Shown: positions 33,748 to 43,875, numbered from the stretch's first letter. The stretch is DNA of 64,000 bases from Deinococcus frigens DSM 12807 (GCF_000701425.1 NZ_JNIW01000017.1:1-64000); one strand, 5' to 3'. Notes: generated by a model not told the origin, from the letters alone. Numbers and translations: made by a program.

Positions 33748-35127
33748 TCACCCCGGCAGTCCCTCTCCAGGCAGCCGCAACGTCGCCGTGAAACCCCTAC
33801 CCGGCGCGCTGCTCAGGGTCAGGGTGCCGCCGTGCAACTCGGCGGCGCGGCGGACCAGCGCCAGGCCCAGACCATGGCCCTCGCCGCTGCGGCTGGCGTC
33901 CGGACGGTAGAACGCCTCGCCCAGCCGCGCCAGCACGTCCGCGCCAACGCCGGGGCCGTCGTCGTGTACGGTGACGCTGGCCGCCGCCTGCTGCTGCTCC
34001 AGCGTCACCGTCACCGTTGCGCCGGGGGCATGGCGCACCGCGTTCATGGTCAGGTTCCAGATCGCCTGGCCCAGCAACACCCGGTCCCCGGAAACCGTGA
34101 CGGGCTGCGGCGCGATCAGGTCCACATCGGCCTCCGGGGCCAGTTCGCGGGCGCGGTCCACGGCGTCGGCAGCCAGCTCACGCAGCGGCACCGGGGCGCG
34201 GGCCACCTGCGAGGCGTCGCGCGCCAGCAGCAGCAGGTGGTGGGTCAGCGTGGACAGGCGGGTGATGTCGGTGCCGATCTCCCGCAGGTCGCTGCGGTAG
34301 CGCGCGGGGTCCCGGTCACGGGCCAGGCTGCCCTCCACGCGCGCGGTCAAGGCAGCCAGCGGAGAACGCAGGTCATGCGCGGCGGCCCGGAAAAACGACT
34401 GCTCGCGGTCACGGGCGTCGGCCAGGCGGCCAAAGGTGCCCTGCAAGGTCAGCGCCAGCCGCGCCAGCTCGTCGTCCTGGCCTGCGCCAGGCAGCGGGCG
34501 GCGCAACTCGGCTCCCTCGCCCACCTCGCGCGCCGCGTTTTCCAGCGTCCGCACCGGGCGCAGCAGCCGCCCGGCCACGAAGAAGCCCACGCCCAGCGCC
34601 AGCAGCAGCGCCAGCGGCAGCAGCCACGCCAGCGCCCGCGTGAACGCCTGCCTGGCCTCGCCCAGCGCCCGCGCGTCCGAGATGACGGTCAGGCGCAGCG
34701 TGCTGCCCCGCAGTCTCTGCACGGTCAGCAGTTGATCGCCGCTGATCCCCACGCCCATCGGCAGGTCCAGCGGCACCCCTGGCGGAAAGCGGGAGGTATG
34801 CACATCCGACAGCTCCCCGCCCTGCACGCCTTGGATGCGGACCTCGAAGGCCCGGTACTCGCCGCGCGTGTCGGCCAGATTTTCCAGGTCCGCTGGACGG
34901 ATCGCCACCCCGTCCAGCCCGAACGGCCAGTTGCGGTCGCTGGCCCGCTGCAAGGCCGCCTCCAGCCGCACCGCGATCACCGCGCTGGTGGTCAGGAGGC
35001 GCTCGATCTGTGCCTGGCGGAGGAAGGTGTTGACCGCGAAGAACAGGCCTGTCGCCACCAGCAGCGCGGCCACCCCCGTCGCCAGCGCCGAGAACAGCGC
35101 CAGCCGCAGGCGCAGGGTCAGGCGCAT
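33748..35127 (-). CDS. sensor histidine kinase of an OmpR-type two-component pair
   Basis: 459 residues from the ATG at 35127. Two membrane segments (~residues 12-34 and ~165-185) enclose a periplasmic-side loop; a HAMP follows with LLRPVRTLENAAREV. The phospho-acceptor is FFRAAAHDLRSPLAALTARVEGSL (~residues 245-268), and the HATPase has NLTMNAVRHA (N box), VHDDGPGVG and GHGLGLALVRRAAELHGG. The response regulator lies upstream on the same strand, 106 bases away. The signal sensed is unknown. Confidence 0.92.
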   Translation of the reverse strand: MRLTLRLRLALFSALATGVAALLVATGLFFAVNTFLRQAQIERLLTTSAVIAVRLEAALQRASDRNWPFGLDGVAIRPADLENLADTRGEYRAFEVRIQGVQGGELSDVHTSRFPPGVPLDLPMGVGISGDQLLTVQRLRGSTLRLTVISDARALGEARQAFTRALAWLLPLALLLALGVGFFVAGRLLRPVRTLENAAREVGEGAELRRPLPGAGQDDELARLALTLQGTFGRLADARDREQSFFRAAAHDLRSPLAALTARVEGSLARDRDPARYRSDLREIGTDITRLSTLTHHLLLLARDASQVARAPVPLRELAADAVDRARELAPEADVDLIAPQPVTVSGDRVLLGQAIWNLTMNAVRHAPGATVTVTLEQQQAAASVTVHDDGPGVGADVLARLGEAFYRPDASRSGEGHGLGLALVRRAAELHGGTLTLSSAPGRGFTATLRLPGEGLPG

Positions 35128-35233
35128 GGGCGGGACGCAAGCAAAAAAGACGGTAGTGCCTGACCGCACACCACACCGGATGGCGCGAGCATCAGGAGGA
35201 CACCGATGGTAAGGGAGTGCCGCTCCCTCCTCC

Positions 35234-35896
35234 TCATTTCTCCACCCGGTAGCCGCGTCCGCGCTCGCTGCTGATCGCCTCCGGAGCCAGTTTGCGGCGC
35301 ACGTAGCGCACGTACACGTCCACGATGCGGGCCTCGCCGCCAAATTCCGGTCCCCACACGCGGTCCAGCAGATCTTCGCGGCTAAACCAGCGCTCGGGCG
35401 AGAGGGCCAGCGCCTCCAGCAGCGAGTATTCGCGGCCCGTCACCGCCACCTCCGCGCCGTCCCAGGCCACCGTGCGGGCCACCGTGTCCAGCGCGCCGCG
35501 CCCACCCGCGAAAGCCACCTGCGGCGCAGCCTGGCCCCGCTCGCGCCGTGAGAGTGCACGCAACGTCGCCAGCAGCTCCGGCACCGCAAAGGGCTTGGCC
35601 AGATACGCGTCGCCGCCCAGATCCAGCCCCTGCACCCGGTCCGAGACCTCGCCGCGCGCGGTCAGGAACAGCACGGCGGCCTCCACGCCGCTGGCGCGCA
35701 GTTCGCGGGCGATCTCGAAGCCGTCCATGCCGGGCAGCATCACGTCCAGCACGATCAGGGGAAAATCCCCCAGCAGCGCGGCCTCCAGCCCCTCGGGGCC
35801 GGTCTGCGCCCAGGTCACGGCGTAGCCCGCCTCGCGCAGCGCCCCTGCCGTCGGTTCGGCGATGCGCGCGTCGTCTTCCACCAGCAGTAAGCGCAT
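35234..35896 (-). CDS. OmpR/PhoB-family response regulator
   Basis: 220 residues. Receiver with acidic pair VEDD, phospho-Asp in [12 protein letters not shown] (~residue 51), Thr in LFLTARG (~79) and Lys in LAKPF (~101). Then a winged HTH with [28 protein letters not shown] and [28 protein letters not shown]. It is upstream of and co-oriented with the kinase, which it presumably obeys. No DNA target can be read from the window. Confidence 0.95.
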   Translation of the reverse strand: MRLLLVEDDARIAEPTAGALREAGYAVTWAQTGPEGLEAALLGDFPLIVLDVMLPGMDGFEIARELRASGVEAAVLFLTARGEVSDRVQGLDLGGDAYLAKPFAVPELLATLRALSRRERGQAAPQVAFAGGRGALDTVARTVAWDGAEVAVTGREYSLLEALALSPERWFSREDLLDRVWGPEFGGEARIVDVYVRYVRRKLAPEAISSERGRGYRVEK

Positions 35897-35951
35897 ATGG
35901 GCGTCAGTCTACGGGGCGGCGTTAAGGGAGGGTTAGATGAAAACGGGAAGG

Positions 35952-35976
35952 CCCGCCTGCACGGCGCGGGCGGGCG
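35952..35976 (-). terminator. probable terminator of the lipoprotein gene
   Basis: GCCCGCC/GGCGGGC stem with an 11-base loop, located 13 bases past the lipoprotein stop codon. On the minus strand it is followed by a short T-rich stretch (CCTTCCCGTTTTC). The weak T run lowers certainty. Confidence 0.5.
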
Positions 35977-35988
35977 ATGCGAGGGGGT

Positions 35989-36721
35989 TTAGCGGGAGAA
36001 GGGGAGGTTTAAACCGTTGAGACTCAGAGGCTGCGCTGCATTATCGGTCAGATACCATCTGGCGTCGCCAAGACTGCCCTTGCGGATGGTTCCCTTCACC
36101 GTGATACCGGTTTCACTCGCGCTGATCTGCTGTGAAATGACGACCGTATTCCAGCCCTTACGAAACTGAGCATCGACGTCGAGTGAAGCCTCTACGAACG
36201 GATACGCGCATGTCTGCTGACCTTTCAAAGTCACGTCGCGGTCCACATAAAACGGAAGGCTGATCTGTTCAGTGTGGGTGACGTCATCAACGGCGATCTG
36301 CGCGATGGTTCCACTCTTCTTGTCCGCAGTAACGGAAAGGTATGCGGCGGTTGCCAGCGCCTTGGCGTCGCTGACCACGACGTTCTGGGTACAATTTTCT
36401 GGGACGGCATCAAGAGCGGGTACCAGAAGGCTGGCAGCAGGCGTAGGTAATGCAGCAAATGAAAACTTACCATCACTTTCCAGGGCAGTACTGGCTAAGC
36501 TTGTTTCAGAGCCTTTGCCTGAACTTAGAGCAAAGACGGTAACTTGACCTGCGCCGCCCGTCCAGGCGCTGGTGGTCAGAACAGGATTGTTCTCCTTGTC
36601 CATGCTTAAACCACCATCGGCCAGCGTGCCGACCAGTTCATTGACGGCGGGCTGGGCCGGGGGATCACAGGCGACAAACAACAGGAGCAGAAGCCAGCAT
36701 CAGGATTGATTGAGGTTTCAT
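35989..36721 (-). pseudogene. lipoprotein gene with probable frameshift in the signal peptide
   Basis: The main frame (to 35989) gives a lipobox FVAC followed by about 225 mature residues: DPPAQPAVNELVGTLADGG..., a beta-rich repeat-like body and an end LSLNGLNLPFSR. In that frame the only start is a TTG at 36681, which leaves almost no signal. An ATG at 36721 (MKPQSIL...) opens another frame; a single missing base near 36690 would connect it to WLLLLLFVAC and make a normal lipoprotein signal. So either the gene is shifted or a base is lost in the read. No family was recognised. Base composition is less GC-rich than its neighbours. Confidence 0.6.
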
Positions 36722-36813
36722 GGCAGGCAAATTTAGCATGCGGTTCATGCCAAAGCGCACGGAATGACATCTGTGGAAATCCATCTGCCCGCACGCACAT
36801 TAGAGCCGAATTT

Positions 36814-37179
36814 TCACCCGCTCAGCCCCCGCCACAGCCCCCATACCAGCAGCACTATTCCCACCACCACACTCACCCCCAGCGCGGGCAGCAGCCACGG
36901 CAGGCGGCGTTGCAGGTCCGCACTGCGGGCGCGGGCGCTGAGCAGCACCGGGGCGGGCAACGAGCGGGCCGCCAGCGCCAGAATCGCCGGGACCACCAGC
37001 AAGTCGTCTCCCAGCCCCAGCACAGGAACCGCGTCGGGAATCAGGTCAACCGGGCTGAGCGCGTAGGCCACCAGCGCCAGCAGCGCCCCCAGCCGTGCGG
37101 ACATGGGGGTACGGTTGTCCCACACCGCGAACAGCAGGGCCAGCGCGTCGCGCCAGATGGGTTTGAGGCGAGTGATCAC
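36814..37179 (-). CDS. YkvA/DUF1232 membrane protein
   Basis: 121 residues. The DUF1232 signature is clear: RLGALLALVAYALSPVDLIPDAVPVLGLGDDLLVV (~residues 29-63), which is the 'YxLSPxDLIPDxIPxLGxxDDxxV' pattern. Another hydrophobic segment closes the protein (~residues 95-118). It is a small inner-membrane protein of unknown function in bacteria. Confidence 0.88.
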   Translation of the reverse strand: MITRLKPIWRDALALLFAVWDNRTPMSARLGALLALVAYALSPVDLIPDAVPVLGLGDDLLVVPAILALAARSLPAPVLLSARARSADLQRRLPWLLPALGVSVVVGIVLLVWGLWRGLSG

Positions 37180-37581
37180 GTCCCCCTATATGCGGCGGGG
37201 CGAAATGAAGTCCCGGCCTCTGGCCAACTGCGGCCACCGTTTGCTATGCTGTGTCCTCGCAGCGGCCCCCCAACTGGCCGCGCCGGAGGACAGAGAAAGC
37301 GCGGCTCATTCAGCTCAGTTTCAGGGCGTGAGTCTAGGTGTACCGTGAGGACACCTCCACAGACACGGGAACACGCACACCATACACCTTTTGGCCCCTT
37401 CATGGGGGCGTGTGACCTGTGCATCCCCGCTGTCTTGAGGAGCTTCTCTCTTCTGTTTGGCAACGGGGCGGTTCCGTTTGTGTTAAAGTTCCAAGTTGGT
37501 GTGTTGTGCTCAGGCGGCGCAACAGCAAAAGAGGCCACGCCCGGCAGCGTTCCGGCGGCGGCAGCACAAGGAAGGTAGACG
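37180..37581. other. leader/promoter region upstream of the L21 gene
   Basis: About 400 bases with no gene. TGCTATGCT near 37243 looks like an extended -10 box, and GCGGCCCCCCAACTGGCCGC forms a hairpin soon after, so a structured leader controlling L21 is possible. An A/T-rich TTAAAG lies at about 37484. GGAAGG precedes the rplU start. Nothing else stands out. Confidence 0.45.
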
Positions 37582-37884
37582 ATGTTTGCAATTATTCAGA
37601 CCGGCGGCAAGCAGTACCGCGTGCAGGAAGGCGACGTGATCCGCGTGGAAAGTCTGGCGGGCGAGGCGGGCGACACGCTGGACCTGACCCCACTGTTCGT
37701 GGGCGGCGACAGCGCTCTGTTCGGCGACGCCGTGAGCAAGTACGTGGTCAATGCCGAAGTGGTGGAACACGGACGCGGCCCCAAGATCTACATCCGCAAG
37801 TACAAGAGCGGCGTGCAGTACCGCCGCCGCACCGGCCACCGCCAGGATTTCACGGCGATTAAAATCACTGGAATCAAGGGTTAG
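37582..37884 (+). CDS. rplU: 50S ribosomal protein L21
   Basis: 100 residues: [23 protein letters not shown] at the start and [30 protein letters not shown] at the end, which are the standard L21 sequences. It binds 23S rRNA in the large subunit. A ribosome site (GAAGG) lies 7 bases before the ATG. It is followed by rpmA after a 139-base spacer, in the conserved rplU-rpmA order. Confidence 0.98.
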   Translation: MFAIIQTGGKQYRVQEGDVIRVESLAGEAGDTLDLTPLFVGGDSALFGDAVSKYVVNAEVVEHGRGPKIYIRKYKSGVQYRRRTGHRQDFTAIKITGIKG

Positions 37885-38023
37885 TTCTGCCCTGGCCGCA
37901 GGCCGGGACCGAGCGGAGCGAGTAGGACGAGATAAGGCTGACGCGCAGCGGAGCAAGGTAAGGGACTTTTTCCGAGCATTGCGGAGCGGAGCGGCAGCCG
38001 AACAACGGGAGAGGTGAAGAGTC

Positions 38024-38308
<285 letters not shown>

Positions 38309-38325
38309 ATCACGGCGGATGAGCA

Positions 38326-38360
38326 AGAGCCGGACCTGTAAGGGTTCCGGCTCTTTTCTT
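38326..38360 (+). terminator. intrinsic terminator after rpmA
   Basis: Perfect stem AGAGCCGGA/TCCGGCTCT with an 11-base loop, then TTTTCTT. It closes the L21-L27 transcript. Confidence 0.92.
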
Positions 38361-38377
38361 GATGTGCGGCGGCGGCT

Positions 38378-39229
38378 CTAACCCGCCAACCCTGCCTGCA
38401 CCGCTTCTTTCAGCGTCGTGGTGGGGCGTCCGATCAGGCGGCCCAGATCGCCGCTGTCGCTGTGCAATTCGCCTTCCTGCGCGTTGGCGTCGGCATCGGC
38501 CAGTTTGTCAGCCAGGGGCGCGGGAAGGCCGAAGCCCTTCAGCATTTCAAAATATGCCGTTTCGGGCATGTCCTGGTAGGTCACCGGGCGGCCACTCTGG
38601 GTGGCAATCTCGGCGGCCAGTTCCTCCAGGGTAAAGGCGCTGTCGCCTCCCAGTTCGTAGATGGTGTTGTCCTGATCCGGCAGGGTCAGCGCCGCCGCTG
38701 CCGCCGCCGCGTAATCGGCCCTGCTGGCAGCGCTGATTCGCCCATCACCTGCGCTGCCCGCCAGCGTGCCGGACTGGGCCGCCTGGGCCACGTTGTAATT
38801 TTCCATATACCAGCCGTTACGCAGAAATACGAAGGGGACGCCTGACGCGCGGATGGCCTCCTCGGTGGTCTTGTGGTCTGCCGCCATCTTCATATCGGCT
38901 GTATCGGCGCGCAGGATGCTGGTGTAGGCCAGCGATTTTACCCCGACGGCTTTTGCGGCGTCCACCACGTTGCGCTGCGGGGTGGCCCGGTCTACAACGT
39001 CGTTCGACGAGATCAGCAAAAGCTTGTCGATGCCTTCCAGGGCAGCGTTCAGGGTATCCGGCAGAGTGTAATCGGCCAGCCGGACCGCTACACCTTTCGC
39101 CGCAAGGCCCAGGGCCTTTTCGGGATTCCGGGCAAGGGCGACAATTTCGCTGGCGGGCGTTCCCCGCTCCAGCAGGACGTCAATGGTCAATTGGCCGAGG
39201 TGGCCGGTGGCTCCGGTGATGGCGATCAT
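38378..39229 (-). CDS. NmrA/QorB-like NAD(P)-binding reductase
   Basis: About 283 residues. A Rossmann start MIAITGATGHLGQLTIDVLL carries the GxxGxxG nucleotide loop, and KSLAYTSILRADTADMKMAADHKTTEEAIRASGVPFVFLRNGWYMENY matches the NmrA/QorB family. QorB reduces quinones with NADPH. The ATG at 39229 is preferred to 39247 because AGGAG lies four bases before it. The gene is followed upstream by a palindrome (39284-39302) and the Rrf2 regulator, pointing to repression by that protein under redox or electrophile stress. Confidence 0.88.
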   Translation of the reverse strand: MIAITGATGHLGQLTIDVLLERGTPASEIVALARNPEKALGLAAKGVAVRLADYTLPDTLNAALEGIDKLLLISSNDVVDRATPQRNVVDAAKAVGVKSLAYTSILRADTADMKMAADHKTTEEAIRASGVPFVFLRNGWYMENYNVAQAAQSGTLAGSAGDGRISAASRADYAAAAAAALTLPDQDNTIYELGGDSAFTLEELAAEIATQSGRPVTYQDMPETAYFEMLKGFGLPAPLADKLADADANAQEGELHSDSGDLGRLIGRPTTTLKEAVQAGLAG

Positions 39230-39283
39230 AAAACTCCTGGGGTTCATGCGCTGAACGGGCGACGAGAGGGAGGCTTGATGAGA

Positions 39284-39302
39284 TGTAAAACTTTTCTTTA
39301 CA
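39284..39302. promoter_or_regulatory. palindromic operator of the reductase gene
   Basis: TGTAAA-N7-TTTACA, extended to a 9-bp inverted repeat AGATGTAAA/TTTACATCT (39281-39305). It lies about 55 bases upstream of the reductase start. The same pattern, with the same spacing, occurs at 39763-39781 before the Rrf2 gene. Confidence 0.75.
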
Positions 39303-39328
39303 TCTAGGCTCGAAAAAGGGAGCCAGAC

Positions 39329-39742
39329 TTAGCTGGCCTTGTCATGCAGCGCGGCGGTGACGTCAGCCAGCGTCGTCTGTGACAGACGGTCTTCCAGCGC
39401 AGCCTGGGCCTGAGTAAAGACCTCATCCAGCACGCTCTGGATGTTGGCCCCCACCGGGCAGGCGGGATTGGGTTTCTGGTGCATCTTCAGCGTGGACCGG
39501 GGCGCGTCCACGGCACGGTACACGTCCAGCAACGTGATCTGATCGGCGCGGCGGGTCAATGCAGCTCCGGCCACGCCGCGCCGGGTGTCCAGCAGGCCAG
39601 CTTGCCTCAGCCGCCCGGTCACGTTGCGGATGACCACCGCGTTGACGCCCACGCTGCCCGCGAGATACTCGGAACTGTGTGGTCCGTCTCCCCCATTTAG
39701 CAGCGACAGAACATGGACGGCAATGGAATATTCACTGTTCAC
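39329..39742 (-). CDS. Rrf2-family transcription regulator
   Basis: 137 residues from a GTG at 39742. An Rrf2 winged HTH at the start: EYSIAVHVLSLLNGGDGPHSSEYLAGSVGVNAVVIRNVTGRLRQAGLL. The later part holds ITLLDVYRAVD and a single cysteine in NPACPVGANIQ, the position where YwnA/HypR-type members carry a redox-reactive Cys; the three-Cys Fe-S set of IscR is absent. It lies upstream of and parallel to the NmrA/QorB reductase. Matching palindromes precede both genes, suggesting that it controls them and itself. Confidence 0.9.
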   Translation of the reverse strand: MNSEYSIAVHVLSLLNGGDGPHSSEYLAGSVGVNAVVIRNVTGRLRQAGLLDTRRGVAGAALTRRADQITLLDVYRAVDAPRSTLKMHQKPNPACPVGANIQSVLDEVFTQAQAALEDRLSQTTLADVTAALHDKAS

Positions 39743-39762
39743 CTGCTGACCCTCCCGAATCC

Positions 39763-39781
39763 TGTAATTATTATCATTACA
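39763..39781. promoter_or_regulatory. palindromic operator of the Rrf2 gene
   Basis: TGTAAT-N7-ATTACA, 21 bases upstream of the GTG start. Half-sites and spacing agree with the 39284 site (TGTAAW-N7-WTTACA). Confidence 0.7.
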
Positions 39782-39894
39782 ACTGGTGGATTGTCAAGCT
39801 GTGCCGTTTCGAGCCTTCCCCTCTCGCCCCGCGCGGGTGTATACTTCTGCGGTTGCCCGCTACGCACAAGCGACGTGGCGGAGGAGGCACCAAC

Positions 39895-40113
<219 letters not shown>

Positions 40114-40203
40114 GCCCGATTCTTCGGATGCGCCCCGCCCATGTGGTGGGGCGTTTTCCGTTGTCGTGGATCAAGCTGGACTGAGGTTTGACATACTCCC
40201 AGG

Positions 40204-40872
40204 GTGCTTAAGTCTCCCTTCCACGGCGGCCACCTCGAAGTGATCGTCGGCCCGATGTTCAGCGGCAAGAGCGAGGAACTGATCCGCCGCGTGACCCGCT
40301 CGGTCATTGCCAAACAGAATGTGCTGGTCTTCAAGCCTGCGCTGGATGACCGTTACCACGAGTCTGCCGTCGCCAGCCACGCCGGGCGCAGCGTGCAGGC
40401 GCTGGCGGTACGCAATGTGGCCGATATCCGCGCCCACCTGTCTGGCGAGGACCGTCTGCTGGGCGCGGAACTGGAAACCGAGAAGCCGCCACTCCCGGAT
40501 GTGGTAGGCATCGACGAGGTGCAGTTCTTTGAGGCGGAGGTGGTGGCGCTGGCCCTCGAACTGGCCGACGCGGGCGTGCGCGTCATTCTGGCCGGGCTGG
40601 ATCTGGACTTCCGCGCCGAGCCGTTCGGTCCCATGCCGCAACTGCTGGCCCGCGCCGAGAGCGTGGACAAGCTGACGGCCATCTGCACGGTCTGCGGCGC
40701 ACCGGCCACCCGCTCGCAGCGCCTGATCGGCGGCCAGCCCGCGCGCTACGACGACGCGGTGGTGCTGGTCGGCGCGCAGGAAAGCTACGAGGCCCGCTGC
40801 CGGGTACATCACGCAGTTCTGGGGCAGCCGCAGACTCAGGACGCTGCCGAGGGGCGGGCGGTGGGCGTCTGA
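40204..40872 (+). CDS. tdk: thymidine kinase
   Basis: Phosphorylates thymidine to dTMP for salvage. 222 residues from a GTG at 40204: P-loop [15 protein letters not shown] (~residues 15-29), [10 protein letters not shown] (~residue 100), and a zinc-type ribbon with [13 protein letters not shown] and the later ARCRVHH. It is the type II (TK1-like) bacterial enzyme. The C-terminus ends a little longer than average with a basic/acidic tail. Confidence 0.95.
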   Translation: MLKSPFHGGHLEVIVGPMFSGKSEELIRRVTRSVIAKQNVLVFKPALDDRYHESAVASHAGRSVQALAVRNVADIRAHLSGEDRLLGAELETEKPPLPDVVGIDEVQFFEAEVVALALELADAGVRVILAGLDLDFRAEPFGPMPQLLARAESVDKLTAICTVCGAPATRSQRLIGGQPARYDDAVVLVGAQESYEARCRVHHAVLGQPQTQDAAEGRAVGV

Positions 40873-40914
40873 AGACGGCACCGCCCGGCTCAGGCACCGC
40901 TGTACCAACACTTC

Positions 40915-40950
40915 AAAGAAAAAGGGAGAGGTCCCAGACTGGCCTCTCCC
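40915..40950 (-). terminator. intrinsic terminator of glgC
   Basis: GGGAGAGG/CCTCTCCC stem with an 11-base loop; read on the minus strand, it is followed by TTTTTCTTT. It lies 20 bases past the glgC stop. Confidence 0.8.
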
Positions 40951-40969
40951 CTCCGCTTCGCTGTGAATC

Positions 40970-42211
40970 CTAGAACGTGTAGCCCTTGGGCACCACCACC
41001 ACGCCGCTCTCGGTGACGGTGAAGCCGCGTGCGCGGTCCTCCTCGACGTCCAGACCGATCTTGGTGCCAGGGGGAATGACCACGTCCTTGTCCACGATGG
41101 TGCGGCGCAGGTGCGAGTGACGCCCGACCTGGACCTCATCGAACAGCACGGAGCTCTCGACCAGCGAGTACGAGTGGGTATGAACACTGCGCCCGAGCAC
41201 GCTGTCGCGCACGGTGCCGCCGCTGATGATGGTCCCCCCGGCCATGATGGTGTTAAAGGCCTGACCCTTTCGGCCATCACTTTCATGCACGAATTTGGCA
41301 GGGGGCGAGAACTCGCTGCTGGTCCGCAGCGGCCACTCGGCGTTGTACAGCCCGAATTCGGGGTTGACGCTCACCAGGTCCATGTTGGCCTCAAAGTAAG
41401 CGTCCAGCGTGCCCACGTCGCGCCAGTACAGATTCGCGCCGTCCTGACCGGGAATGGGGTTCTTGTGAAAGTCGTAGGCCATCACGCTGTAACCGTCCGA
41501 CAGGGCGCGCGGGATCACGTCGCCGCCAAAATCGAAGCCGTCCTCGCCGTCGGACATGCTGGTCACCAGCAGTTCTTCCAGGGCGCGGCGCGAGAAGATG
41601 TAGTTGCCCATGCTGGTCAGGCTGGTGCCGGGCTGCCCCGGAATGCTGGGCGGGTTCTTGGGCTTTTCCAAGAAGTCCGTGACCTTCCACTTCTCGTCCA
41701 CATGCATGATGCCGAACTGGTGGGCCTGGTCCTGCGGCATCGGGTAGGCGGCGATGGTGATGTCGGCGCGGGTGTCGATGTGGGTCTGGATCATGTGCTC
41801 GACGTTCATCTTGTAGATGTGATCGCCCGAGAAGATCGCCACATAATCGGCCTTGTTGTTGTCCAGCAGGTGCAGGTTCTGGTACACCGCGTCCGCCGTG
41901 CCCCGGTACCACACCGGCCCCAGTTCCTCGATACGGTACATCTGCGCCGGGACCAGCGTGATGAAGTAGTCGCTGAGAAAGGTGCCAAATCTCCAGCCGC
42001 GCTGGATGTGTTCGGTCAGGCTCTGGGCCTTGTACTGGGTCAACACGTAAATGCTGAACAGCCCGGAGTTGATGAAGTTGTTGATGGCAAAGTCGATGAT
42101 GCGGTACTTGCTGCCAAACGGCACGGCGGGCTTGGAGCGCTTCTGCGTCAGCGGAGCCAGCCGCGATCCCTGGCCCCCGGCCAGAATCATGCCTAGTACA
42201 CGTGGTTTCAT
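40970..42211 (-). CDS. glgC: glucose-1-phosphate adenylyltransferase
   Basis: Makes ADP-glucose from glucose-1-phosphate and ATP, the substrate of GlgA. 413 residues: nucleotide loop [25 protein letters not shown] (~residues 9-33), then [29 protein letters not shown] (~residue 130), FLEKPKNPP, and the C-terminal left-handed beta-helix ending VVPKGYTF. The length is normal. The promoter lies in the 150 bases up to miaA, where no box is clear. glgA is 33 kb away, so the pathway genes are split. Confidence 0.96.
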   Translation of the reverse strand: MKPRVLGMILAGGQGSRLAPLTQKRSKPAVPFGSKYRIIDFAINNFINSGLFSIYVLTQYKAQSLTEHIQRGWRFGTFLSDYFITLVPAQMYRIEELGPVWYRGTADAVYQNLHLLDNNKADYVAIFSGDHIYKMNVEHMIQTHIDTRADITIAAYPMPQDQAHQFGIMHVDEKWKVTDFLEKPKNPPSIPGQPGTSLTSMGNYIFSRRALEELLVTSMSDGEDGFDFGGDVIPRALSDGYSVMAYDFHKNPIPGQDGANLYWRDVGTLDAYFEANMDLVSVNPEFGLYNAEWPLRTSSEFSPPAKFVHESDGRKGQAFNTIMAGGTIISGGTVRDSVLGRSVHTHSYSLVESSVLFDEVQVGRHSHLRRTIVDKDVVIPPGTKIGLDVEEDRARGFTVTESGVVVVPKGYTF

Positions 42212-42364
42212 GTCTTACCCCCTGCAAAAAGAAGTGCTGAACAAACGTGGGCTGAGACGGGAAGGTGGTCCCTCCCATAATGCGTTCCCCGATGATGGGG
42301 GCTGAGCTGGAGATTGATCTCGCCCCCACTCTACCCGCGCCGGGCCGGAAACTTCAGCCCCGGT

Positions 42365-43297
42365 CTAATTCACCCTCGGCCTAAGGACGGCGCTCAGGTC
42401 TTCTCGCAGCCGCGCGTCCGCCTGTGGCTGGGTCAGTATCTGCGCCCCCAACTGGCTGCGCGTGGCGGTCAGTTGCCGCTTGGCGTACTGCCGCGAGGCC
42501 AGCACGACGCGGCCCGCTGCCTCGGTCTCCTCCAGCGCTCCGGTGTGGACCGCCCACGCCTCGCGGTAGCCCAGGGCCTGCCAGGCGGTGGGGCGGGGCA
42601 GCGTGGCGGGGTCCAGGTGGGCAGCCAGCCACGCCGCTTCCTGCGCCCAGCCAGCAGCGAACATAGCCTGCACACGCGCAGCCATGCGTACCTCCAGTTC
42701 CGGGCCGGGCCGGGAAAAGGCAGTCACGGCGTACTGAAAACGCGGCGGACGGTTCCCGAAAGAACCGGGATACTGCCCGGTGCGGCGGTGAACTTCGGTG
42801 GCGCGCACGACGCGGCGCGGGTTGCGTTCCATGCGTGCCGCCTCTGCCAGGTCGGTGGCAGCGATGTCGGCCAGCAGGGCGTCTAGGCCACGCTGAGCCA
42901 GCTCGGCCTCCACATCGGCGCGCACCAGTGGATCGGCGGGGGGAGTCAATGGCAGGCCGCGCAGCAGGGCCACCAGGTAAAACGTCGTGCCGCCCACCAC
43001 CAGCGGCATGCGCCCGCGCTCCAGCACATCCGCAATGGCAGTTTCGGCGTCCTGCACGTAGCGGGCCACGTCGTAATTCGCGGTTACGTCGGCCACATTG
43101 ATCAGATGGTGGGGAACGGCAGCGCGTTCGGCGGGCGTGGGCTTGGCGGTTCCGATGTCCAGGCCCCGGTACACCGTGAAGGCGTCTGCCGAGATGAGTT
43201 CCAGGTCAAATTCCTGCGCCAGCCGCAGCGCCAGCGCCGATTTTCCGGCGGCAGTGGGCGCGGTCAGCAGGGGGATGCGGAGCGAGGGCGGGGTCAT
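42365..43297 (-). CDS. miaA: tRNA dimethylallyltransferase
   Basis: Adds dimethylallyl to A37 of tRNAs reading UNN codons. About 310 residues from the ATG at 43297: P-loop LLTAPTAAGKSALALRL, ISADAFTVYRGLDIGTAKPT (~residues 31-50, where the common DSxQ is DAFT), and PLVVGGTTFYLVALLRG (~residue 100). The ISADAF change appears at the Gln that normally contacts substrate, so it may be a lineage variant. An upstream ATG at 43354 overlaps the divergent hsp20 gene and is less likely. Confidence 0.92.
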   Translation of the reverse strand: MTPPSLRIPLLTAPTAAGKSALALRLAQEFDLELISADAFTVYRGLDIGTAKPTPAERAAVPHHLINVADVTANYDVARYVQDAETAIADVLERGRMPLVVGGTTFYLVALLRGLPLTPPADPLVRADVEAELAQRGLDALLADIAATDLAEAARMERNPRRVVRATEVHRRTGQYPGSFGNRPPRFQYAVTAFSRPGPELEVRMAARVQAMFAAGWAQEAAWLAAHLDPATLPRPTAWQALGYREAWAVHTGALEETEAAGRVVLASRQYAKRQLTATRSQLGAQILTQPQADARLREDLSAVLRPRVN

Positions 43298-43352
43298 CCC
43301 TCCCACTTTAGGCGGTGGTGTCCCATCTGGCGCGGGTGGTAGCGTGGTGGGC

Positions 43353-43790
43353 ATGAATGAGCCGGTGCTGGCCCGACTTCAACACCTGATGACGCTGCGC
43401 GAGGAGGTGGAAACCCTCTCTGGCGGCCCGTGGACCCCCACCGCCGACTGGGCCGACGGGGACGCTCACCTGACGCTGTACCTGGACGTGCCGGGCATCA
43501 ACCCGGACCGGCTGGAAATGCACGAGGAGGGCGGTCTGCTGACCGTGGCCGGGGAACGCGCCGCGCCGCAAGACCTGCTGAGCGCCGAGCGCCCTGCCGG
43601 AGTCTTTCGCCGCGTGCTGGCCTTCCCGCGCGAGGTGCTGCCGCAGTCTGGCGAGGCCCACCTGGCGGGCGGCGTGCTGACCGTGCGGTTCCAGAAGAAA
43701 CATCCCACCATCGACGTCCAGGCCGACGACATTCACCCCGCTGACGGCCACGCTGCCGACGGGCGCGGGGACACGGGCCACTCCGGCTGA
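43353..43790 (+). CDS. Hsp20/alpha-crystallin small heat-shock protein
   Basis: 145 residues. The alpha-crystallin domain begins at DWADGDAHLTLYLDVPGINPDRLEMHEEGGLLTVAGER (~residues 31-68) and closes with FRRVLAFPREVLPQSGEAHLAGGVLTVRFQK (~residues 85-115), containing the usual A-x-x-x-G-V-L-x-V motif. An acidic tail follows. These proteins hold unfolded proteins in soluble form during heat or desiccation. It is divergent from miaA. Confidence 0.9.
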   Translation: MNEPVLARLQHLMTLREEVETLSGGPWTPTADWADGDAHLTLYLDVPGINPDRLEMHEEGGLLTVAGERAAPQDLLSAERPAGVFRRVLAFPREVLPQSGEAHLAGGVLTVRFQKKHPTIDVQADDIHPADGHAADGRGDTGHSG

Positions 43791-43875
43791 GCGGGCCTCG
43801 GGACACCTGCCTGGGAACACCTCAAAAATCTTCATGCAAGCCTTTCCAGTCCGGGGCGCTCATCTACACTGGGCC

